DNA of 64,000 bases from Ardenticatenaceae bacterium (lineage in GTDB: Bacteria > Chloroflexota > Anaerolineae > Promineifilales > Promineifilaceae), in contig JACKBS010000005.1 in the NCBI GenBank assembly GCA_020634435.1, forward strand, positions 806,001-870,000, read 5' to 3'. Each line of letters starts with the position of its first letter. The first letter of the stretch is position 1. The notes under the pieces are model-generated. The model ran no database searches. It was not told the DNA's origin and saw only the letters and a list, made by a program, of their open reading frames with translations. The position numbers and the translations under genes are program-made. Positions 54,301 to 60,488 of the stretch are shown here, piece after piece.

Positions 54301-56856
54301 GTTCCCCTCAATCCCAACGGTAAGGTGGATCGTTTTGCCCTGCCTGTGCCCGAACAAGGGCAGGTGGCCATCAGCGAGGCGTTCGTTGCCCCACGCACCG
54401 AACGGGAGCAGCAGTTGGCCAACATCTGGACCGAGGTGCTGAGCTTGCCGCAGGTCGGCATCGATGACAACTTCTTCGACGTCGGCGGCGAGTCGTTTAA
54501 GGCGATTCGCGTTGTGCGCAAAATTGGGCCTGATGCCAGCGTCATTAGCCTGTTTAAGTACCCCACCATTCGGGAATTAGCCGACCATCTGGATTCGGCC
54601 GAACCCAAGCAAGAGGGACTGCTCATTGAGCTTACCAAACCGATAGCTCCAGCTGACCGTCAACTCTCGCTGGTGTGTGTGCCTTATGGCGGCGGCAGCG
54701 CGATCACTTTCCAACCGCTGGCTGATGCGCTGCCAGCGGGGGTGGCCCTCTACGCCGTCGAACTGCCGGGTCACGATTTTAGCCAGCGCACGGAGGCGCT
54801 CATGCCTTTGCCCAACCTGGCCCAGCAGTGTGTGGCGGAAATTGAAGCACACGTCACCGGCCCGATTGCGCTTTATGGGCATTGTGTGGGCAGTGCGCCT
54901 GTGCTGGAAATTGCCCGATTGCTGGAGGCAAACGGCCGTCTCGTGACTGGTGTCTTTATTGGTGGCTCCCTCCCCTCGGCGCAAATGCCCGGAGCTTTGT
55001 TCCGCTGGTGGTACCGTCTTTTTCCCTCAGACCGCTGGCAGTCTAACCGCGAAATTTACGATTCGCTGCGAGCGCTGGGCGGCTTTACGGATGTGATTGA
55101 TCCCGACGAACAGGAATTTTTGCTGCGCAGTTTGCGCCACGATGCTACCCAGGCCGAAGATTTCTTCACCCATGCCTTTCAGCGCCCGCCTGCCAAATTG
55201 GCGGCACCGATCACCTGCATCGTGGGCGAGATGGACCGGGCCACCGACTTGTACGAAGAGCGATACCGGGAATGGGGTCAGTTTGGTGGCCGCGTCTCGT
55301 TGGCTGTTTTGCCCAAAGCGGGCCATTATTTTTTGAAGCACCAATCGGTGGCGGTGGCCAAGATTATTCAAGAGGGCGTGACCTTGCCCACGGTGCCGGT
55401 TTTGGCGGAAACGGCCGTATCCACCAACGGCAGTGGTCATAGAAACGGCCGTTACATTCAGGATGTGTATACCGCCACCCAACCAGAGACCAAACAAGCG
55501 GTGCCCAGCCTCAATCTCTTCTTCCTGGTGGCGTTTGGGCAGGTGATTTCGCTCATTGGCTCCGGCCTCACCTCGTTTGCCCTGGGCGTTTGGGTCTACC
55601 AGCAGACAGGCTCGGCCCTTGATTTGGGGTTGGTCTGGCTGTTTGTGGGGCTGCCCGGCTTGCTGGCCGCGCCCATCGCCGGGGCAGTGACGGACCGGTA
55701 CGACCGGCGCTGGGTGATGATTGCCAGTGATACGGCCGCTGCCGTGGGCACATTGGCCCTGGCGGCACTGTTGTGGAGCGGCAATCTTCAGCTGTGGCAT
55801 ATTTACATCGTGGTCGGCGTCGGCTCGGTGGCCGCCGCCTTTCAGCAGCCAGCGTACATCGCCGCCATCGCCCAAATTGTGCCCAAACCGTATTTGGGGC
55901 AGGCGAACGGCATTGCCCAACTCGGCCGTGCCGCGGGCATGCTGCTGGCGCCGCTGCTCGGTGGCGTGCTGGTGTTAATGATCGGACTGCCCGATATCGT
56001 CCTTATTGATGTGCTCACCTTTCTATTTGCCGTGACGGTTTTGCTGGCGGTGCGTTTTCCGCCAACCCTCTTCCGCAAGCGGGAAGAACCGCTGCTGCAA
56101 GAAGTGGTGGGCGGCTGGCGTTATGTGCTAAAGCGTCCCAGTTTGTTGGCCATGATTGGCTTTTTCCTGGTGCTCAACTTCTTGCAGAGCGGCATTCGCG
56201 TCATCATTACCCCGCTGATTCTGGCCTTTGATTCGGCTACGCTGTTGGGTTCCGTGACCTCGGCGCAGGGGTTGGGGTTGTTGCTGGGGGGGCTGGCGAT
56301 GGGTATTTGGGGTGGTACCCGCCGCCGTGCGGAAGGGATGATTGGGTTCACGCTGCTGTTTGGCGTATCGACGGTGATCATTGGTCTGCGGCCAACCGCC
56401 ATTTTCCCGATCGTTGGGATGTTGGGTATTGGCATCGCCACAGCTTTTATCAACGCCCATTGGCAAGCCTTAATCCAAACCAAAGTGGGTCTGGAGTTGC
56501 AGGGACGAGTCATCGCCACCAACGATATGCTTTCCTGGTCGCTCATGCCGTTGGGCTTTGTGCTGGCGGGGGCGCTAGCCGACCGGGTGTTTGAACCTTT
56601 CATGGGTGGGAGTAGTCCGCTGGCGACCGCAGTTGGATCGGTCATTGGCAGCGGGGCAGGCCGGGGTATGGGCCTGATGATCATCGTTATTGGTTTGTTG
56701 TTGCTCTTTGCCGCGCTGCTTGGTTTCCGGTACCGGCCGCTGCGGTATATGGAGGATATTTTGCCGGATGCTATCCCGGATGCGGTTGTTGTGAAAGACA
56801 AGGATGAACTACAAGCGCTGGCGGATCAGCAGCTACCAGAAACGGCCGTTTCTTAA
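51364..56856 (+). CDS. Terminating NRPS module with thioesterase and fused MFS exporter (C-A-T-TE-MFS)
   Basis: Protein of 1830 residues; ATG has GGAGAG upstream. Domains: C3 (about 35-465, HHIATDG at 169), A4 (about 490-985), T4 (Ser1044 in GGESF), thioesterase (about 1095-1330) and an MFS transporter with about 12 helices (about 1375-1790). The thioesterase nucleophile is Cys1174 in YGHCVGS instead of Ser; Asp1291 and His1321 complete the likely triad. Pocket residues of A4 read best as DLIKITHCAK, nearest to the Asp/Asn codes (DLTKxGHxGK). The MFS part resembles EntS/MFS_3 exporters. One polypeptide would finish, release and export the peptide. Two ACGGCCGT sites lie in the TE-MFS linker. 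Confidence 0.94.
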   Translation: MTDSSLSDARRALLAKRLQKAQHKQPTQPQTITPQPADTPLTLSFAQQRMWFLHQWEPDSPAYNIPNALRLTGNLNVAALETAVNEIIRRHQVLQMSYGIEDEEPVLRRLPNSHVALPIIQMEGADETAVLALLQEEGARPFDLTQELPIRLFLLRLAPDEHVLILNLHHIATDGWSMGVLLRELAALYNAFCANQPSPLPELPIQYSDFAYWQRNWLQGDVLDKQLSYWKQQLAGATAVLELPTDYPRPAMRTLNGAITRFTIPADLTQAIKQSAQQVGLTPFMFMLAAYQILLHRYSGQADILVGSPIANRNRSEIENLIGFFVNTLVLRTNLAHNPRVSEVLQQVRDTTLDAYAHQDLPFEKLVEELHLPRTLSHNPLFQVMFIYQNIPHEPLDLADLAVQPFEEDNGTSKFDLNLVMEEAGDTLLGTLTYNTDLFTADRMARLVGHYQTLLWGMIRQPEKRISQLPLLTPEERRQFTDWMDTAVTRPPFQPLHQRFTEQAAATPSQIAVASEGNEISYQQLNERANRLAHYLQSLGVGPDVRVGLFMERSAETMVALLGILKAGGAYVPIDPLYPPDRVTFMLEDTQVTAVITQADLAQILQPPPGVAVVVLDQDWPTIATYSVANPAVTVAPTNLMYVLFTSGSTGRPKGVAVEHRNYLNYFHSILPQLKIEPGMHLAMTTTFATDLGTIMFWGALCLGGTAHIIPYERATDPDRLAAYCRQYPMDVLKLVPSHLEALMVVPNPADIIPSKLLILTGEASYWETVAKVKAVNPDCVVQDHYGVTETTCATLNYITPAAVPTDQGAALPKGQPLGNVRIHILDEEMQPMPIGIPGRLYIGGAGVTRGYCNHPRLTGERFIPDPFSATPGARLYDTGDLAQYLADGSIKLLGRSDHQVKIRGYRIETGEIESLLTEHPTLQDAVVMAREDTPGDRRLVAYYVPQGEAEVSLSDLRAHLRTQLPDYMVPSLFVPLTAVPLNPNGKVDRFALPVPEQGQVAISEAFVAPRTEREQQLANIWTEVLSLPQVGIDDNFFDVGGESFKAIRVVRKIGPDASVISLFKYPTIRELADHLDSAEPKQEGLLIELTKPIAPADRQLSLVCVPYGGGSAITFQPLADALPAGVALYAVELPGHDFSQRTEALMPLPNLAQQCVAEIEAHVTGPIALYGHCVGSAPVLEIARLLEANGRLVTGVFIGGSLPSAQMPGALFRWWYRLFPSDRWQSNREIYDSLRALGGFTDVIDPDEQEFLLRSLRHDATQAEDFFTHAFQRPPAKLAAPITCIVGEMDRATDLYEERYREWGQFGGRVSLAVLPKAGHYFLKHQSVAVAKIIQEGVTLPTVPVLAETAVSTNGSGHRNGRYIQDVYTATQPETKQAVPSLNLFFLVAFGQVISLIGSGLTSFALGVWVYQQTGSALDLGLVWLFVGLPGLLAAPIAGAVTDRYDRRWVMIASDTAAAVGTLALAALLWSGNLQLWHIYIVVGVGSVAAAFQQPAYIAAIAQIVPKPYLGQANGIAQLGRAAGMLLAPLLGGVLVLMIGLPDIVLIDVLTFLFAVTVLLAVRFPPTLFRKREEPLLQEVVGGWRYVLKRPSLLAMIGFFLVLNFLQSGIRVIITPLILAFDSATLLGSVTSAQGLGLLLGGLAMGIWGGTRRRAEGMIGFTLLFGVSTVIIGLRPTAIFPIVGMLGIGIATAFINAHWQALIQTKVGLELQGRVIATNDMLSWSLMPLGFVLAGALADRVFEPFMGGSSPLATAVGSVIGSGAGRGMGLMIIVIGLLLLFAALLGFRYRPLRYMEDILPDAIPDAVVVKDKDELQALADQQLPETAVS

Positions 56857-56925
56857 CATTCAGGTGAGTTCCGCAAAAATAAAGGCAGGTGTGTTTGCGC
56901 GGAGCTCGCCACAAAAGGAGTTTGC

Positions 56926-58287
56926 ATGCAGCGTCTCACATTTCCCACTAATGGTGTTACCAAAGCAAAGTCTGTGCCTGATTACAAGGCATACGGCCGT
57001 CACAACTTCCACCAGATTCCCCAACTTGACCGCCTGACCGCTGAGGACCGGTTTGCCATTGAAGTTGTGTCGCAGGTATTGCCCTTTAAAGCCAATAGCT
57101 ACGTAATCGACGAGCTAATTGACTGGGCCAGGGTACCTGATGATCCGATTTTTCGGCTGACGTTCCCACAAGTAGGTATGCTGAAGCCCGAGCACTTTAA
57201 CACCATTGCGTCGCTGATTCGCCAGGGAGCCAATCAGCGCCACCTTCAGGAGGCATCGGACACAATTCGCCTGGAGCTAAACCCACATCCTGCCGGGCAG
57301 TTGGAACTAAATCGGCCGTTACTGAACGGTGCGATTTTAGACGGAATGCAGCACAAATACCGCGAAACGGTTTTGTTTTTTCCCAGCCAGGGACAAACCT
57401 GCCACGCCTATTGCACATTTTGTTTCCGTTGGCCGCAATTTGTGGGGATGAATGCCCTAAAATTTGCCATGCGCCAGGCCACGCAGCTTGTTGCTTACCT
57501 GCATCAGCATCCCGAAGTGACCGATGTTTTAATAACTGGCGGTGATCCGCTTATCATGAAAAGCGAGATGCTGGCTACCTACTTGCTGCCTCTGCTAGAA
57601 AATGATTTGCCGCAATTGCAAACCATTCGCATTGGCAGCAAGGCATTAGGATTTTGGCCTTACCGGTTCCTCACCGATCCCGATGCCGAGGCGCTGTTGG
57701 CGCTGCTGCGCCGTTTGGTGCAGGCGGGCAAACACGTCACGCTGATGGCCCACTTTACTCATCCGCGTGAACTACACACAACTGCGGTGCGGCAGGCAAT
57801 CGCGCGTATTCGGGAAACGGGGGTGCAGATCAGAACGCAGTCGCCGCTGTTGGCCCAGATTAATGATGACCCAGATGTATGGGCGGCGATGTGGCAGGAG
57901 CAGGTGGCGTTGGGCTGCGTTCCCTACTATATGTTTGTGGTGCGCAATACAGGGGCGCAGCACCATTTTGCGGTACCTTTAGAGCGTGCCTGGAACATCT
58001 TCCGAGAGGCGTACCAACAGGTGAGTGGCATTGCCCGCACGGTGCGTGGCCCCAGCATGTCTACCAATCCCGGCAAGGTTGAAATCCAGGGTATTACCGA
58101 AATTAATGGGGAAAAGCTGTTCATGCTGCGCTTTTTACAGGGGCGAAATCCAGATTGGGTATTACGGCCGTTCTTCGCCAAATATGATCCCGAAGCAATC
58201 TGGCTGGATGATTTAAAGCCCGCTTTTGGGGCGGAGCAGTTCTTTTTTGCCGCAGAGAGTGGGTATGGCGAACACGCTACTATTTAA
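56926..58287 (+). CDS. KamA-family radical SAM protein (lysine 2,3-aminomutase-like)
   Basis: Protein of 453 residues, AAAAGGAG before ATG 56926, 69 bases after the synthetase gene. The radical SAM cluster motif C159-x3-C163-x2-C166 (CHAYCTFCF) is intact, followed by ITGGDPL for SAM binding. Lysine 2,3-aminomutases also use PLP held by a Lys near a Gly-rich loop; here Lys384 in MSTNPGKVEIQG is a candidate, though the usual GGGGK is not present. It may make a beta-amino acid for the peptide synthetase, or act in another way. Its placement as the last plus-strand gene of the cluster supports a link. Confidence 0.85.
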   Translation: MQRLTFPTNGVTKAKSVPDYKAYGRHNFHQIPQLDRLTAEDRFAIEVVSQVLPFKANSYVIDELIDWARVPDDPIFRLTFPQVGMLKPEHFNTIASLIRQGANQRHLQEASDTIRLELNPHPAGQLELNRPLLNGAILDGMQHKYRETVLFFPSQGQTCHAYCTFCFRWPQFVGMNALKFAMRQATQLVAYLHQHPEVTDVLITGGDPLIMKSEMLATYLLPLLENDLPQLQTIRIGSKALGFWPYRFLTDPDAEALLALLRRLVQAGKHVTLMAHFTHPRELHTTAVRQAIARIRETGVQIRTQSPLLAQINDDPDVWAAMWQEQVALGCVPYYMFVVRNTGAQHHFAVPLERAWNIFREAYQQVSGIARTVRGPSMSTNPGKVEIQGITEINGEKLFMLRFLQGRNPDWVLRPFFAKYDPEAIWLDDLKPAFGAEQFFFAAESGYGEHATI

Positions 58288-58342
58288 GAGAGGGTAACGT
58301 TAGGTGTTTTACGGTGGGCGAATTGATTGAGGCTCGCGGAGC

Positions 58343-58552
58343 TCATTCGCCCATACTTTTGCGCAAACTCAGTGGCCGCATGTCTGTCCATACCGATTCA
58401 ATGTAGGCCAGGCACTCATCTTTACTACCCTGCTTTCCGTCTTCTTGCCAACCCAGCGGCAGTTCACGGCCAACCGGCCAGATCGAGTATTGTTCTTCAT
58501 GATTAACAACAACTGCATATTGGGTATTATCTTCTTGCTCTTCGTTTTGCAT
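58343..58552 (-). CDS. MbtH-like protein (adenylation-domain partner)
   Basis: Small protein of 69 residues. The MbtH signature is clear: QYAVVVNHEEQYSIWPV, then LPLGW, a Cys-Leu-x-Tyr-Ile helix (ECLAYIESVW) and TDMRPLSLR. MbtH-like proteins bind NRPS adenylation domains and raise their solubility or activity. It lies 55 bases from the KamA-like gene but on the opposite strand, as the last gene after the Ser/Thr kinase (64-base gap). ATG 58552 has AAGGAAAG about seven bases upstream. The inverted repeat GGGCGAAT/ATTCGCCC (58316-58352) touches its 3' end. Confidence 0.93.
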   Translation of the reverse strand: MQNEEQEDNTQYAVVVNHEEQYSIWPVGRELPLGWQEDGKQGSKDECLAYIESVWTDMRPLSLRKSMGE

Positions 58553-58616
58553 TGCGCTTCTTTCCTTTTTATCAAGCTCACGGACATAAAATTGAACAAC
58601 TCAAAAGTCCAACGTG

Positions 58617-60479
58617 TTAGTTTCCTGACGTAAGCGTTAATGTGCCCCAAGTGTTCGGGATGAGTAAGGTACGACTGGCAACATGAGAGTAGAAAACTTC
58701 TTGTACGGCCGTTCCCACTCGGTCATTATCTGTGGCGTTAAACGATGCCCCTAGCACCAGCCCCGTGCTGGGAGTCACATTCAAGTCGCGCCAGGGAACG
58801 GCCGCTTCAATAAGATAACCGGTTTCTGTGCGCTGCGCCCGAACAATGATCCCGTGATCCGGCGCATCTAAAAGAGAGCCGCTGTCTGTGGCGGTCCAGC
58901 GCCAAACTGAAGCGGGCAGCGTATTAAAATCACCCGGCGAGAGAGTGATTTGAAAATCGTCACTGCTCAGATTGTTGCGTTCAAAGTCGCCTAGACGGTC
59001 GGTATCCAGCTGCATATCGACGCTGTCACCCTGAAAAATAAGATTGCCACTCTGGATTTGGACGTGAATATCATCCAAAACGGTCACCGCCAGATACAGA
59101 TTATTGTTGTCCCACGCCAGCTGCCAGGCGGCGGTTAAATCTTCGCTGCCGTCCCAACTGGCATCGGCAAAGGTGCGGTAAGCCGCCAATACGGGCGTTA
59201 CGCCAACCCATTCGTTCAGATTCCCGTCGATTGTCGGCGCAGAATTAAAAAAAGGGGCGTTGACGTTGGTTGTAACCACCGGTGGTATGGGGGTGGGCGG
59301 CAGGGTGCTGGCAGGTGGGGGTGTGTCGGTAGCCGCCGGGGCGGTGGTCGCTACGGGTGAAGATGTTTCTGTGGCTGCGGATTCAACCGTCGCTGTGGGG
59401 AAAACGGTAATTGCGGGTTCCTGGCTAGGCAGCAGGCTTTGGCTAACGGCCGTTGGCGCACCAGCCGTCTCCTCTGTATCACGAGGCCACAAGATGACGA
59501 GGGCCAGAATAGCAATAACGGCCAACGCAGACCCGGCCGCATAAGGCAGCCAGGCTGGTCGCGTCCGAACAGGTGGTTCGGGTACGGCCGTTTGTCGCGT
59601 GGGCGTCAATAAAATTTCTGTGGGCGGCAGACCACTTTCGGCCTGAAGCGCTTGCTCCAACGCTCTAAAGAGCTCTTCAGCGGTGCGGAACCGGTTTTCT
59701 GGCTCTTTAGCCAGACACTTATCAATCGTTTGGTAGGTGATGGGTTGCAGATTGCGGCGACGCTGTATCAGGGGGGGCGGTGGCTCATATAAATGTTGGC
59801 TCAATACCGCCAATGGGCTGTCGGCCTTGAAGGGCACGGAGCCGCTAAACATTTCGTACAGAATCACACCGAGGGCATAAATATCTGCCCGGCCATCCAC
59901 CGCTTTGCCCGAAGCCTGCTCCGGCGACATATAGTATGGCGTGCCCATCACATGGCCGGTACGTGTCAGGCGGGCCGACGCTTCCTGCACAGCGGCAATG
60001 CCAAAATCGGTTACAACGGCCGTACCGTCACCGCGCAGCAATATATTGCTAGGCTTCAAATCGCGATGAACAATACCGGCGGCATGGGCCACGCGCAATG
60101 CCGATGCCACTTGGGCCGCAAGTTGCAGACTACGCTGCGGCGAAAACTGTTGATTCTTTTCCGCCAACTGGGTCATTTCTTCCTGTAAGGATCCACCAGC
60201 GATATACTGCATCACCAGATAGGGCTCCCCAGAAGGAGCAATACCCGTTGTATAAATTTGAATCACATGCGGATGGTTGAGTTGGGCGATTGCCTGGGCT
60301 TCTCGTTGAAAGCGGGCACTTAGTTCCTTATCATGCACCAGGTCAGACAGCATAACTTTGAGGGCCACTGGCCGCTGCAAAAGCACATCGCGCGCCAAAT
60401 ACACATCTGCCATGCCGCCTTTGGCCAGATGGCGCTCAATTAAGTATTGGTCAATTTGCTGCCCAACAAGATTTTTCAT
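58617..60479 (-). CDS. Membrane Ser/Thr protein kinase with CBM9-like extracellular domain
   Basis: PknB-type kinase of 620 residues from ATG 60479 (TTG 60488 is possible). The kinase domain (about 10-275) has the Gly loop AKGGMADVY, Lys41 and Glu60, HRDLKPSN with Asp140, DFG with Asp158 and GTPYYMSPEQ. A transmembrane helix (about 310-330) is followed by a Thr/Pro/Ala-rich linker and an outer beta-domain (about 410-620) with IDGNLNEW and a WQLAWDNNNLYLAVTVLDD pattern, typical of CBM9-like sugar-binding domains. It starts nine bases after the VWA-FHA gene, whose FHA domain is a natural phosphothreonine-binding partner. Confidence 0.92.
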   Translation of the reverse strand: MKNLVGQQIDQYLIERHLAKGGMADVYLARDVLLQRPVALKVMLSDLVHDKELSARFQREAQAIAQLNHPHVIQIYTTGIAPSGEPYLVMQYIAGGSLQEEMTQLAEKNQQFSPQRSLQLAAQVASALRVAHAAGIVHRDLKPSNILLRGDGTAVVTDFGIAAVQEASARLTRTGHVMGTPYYMSPEQASGKAVDGRADIYALGVILYEMFSGSVPFKADSPLAVLSQHLYEPPPPLIQRRRNLQPITYQTIDKCLAKEPENRFRTAEELFRALEQALQAESGLPPTEILLTPTRQTAVPEPPVRTRPAWLPYAAGSALAVIAILALVILWPRDTEETAGAPTAVSQSLLPSQEPAITVFPTATVESAATETSSPVATTAPAATDTPPPASTLPPTPIPPVVTTNVNAPFFNSAPTIDGNLNEWVGVTPVLAAYRTFADASWDGSEDLTAAWQLAWDNNNLYLAVTVLDDIHVQIQSGNLIFQGDSVDMQLDTDRLGDFERNNLSSDDFQITLSPGDFNTLPASVWRWTATDSGSLLDAPDHGIIVRAQRTETGYLIEAAVPWRDLNVTPSTGLVLGASFNATDNDRVGTAVQEVFYSHVASRTLLIPNTWGTLTLTSGN

Positions 60480-60488
60480 GCGGATCAA

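Noticed and set aside
43115..56856. Recent horizontal gain of the synthetase genes.
   Set aside because: They carry about 24 ACGGCCGT copies, as dense as or denser than housekeeping genes, so they appear long resident in this genome.
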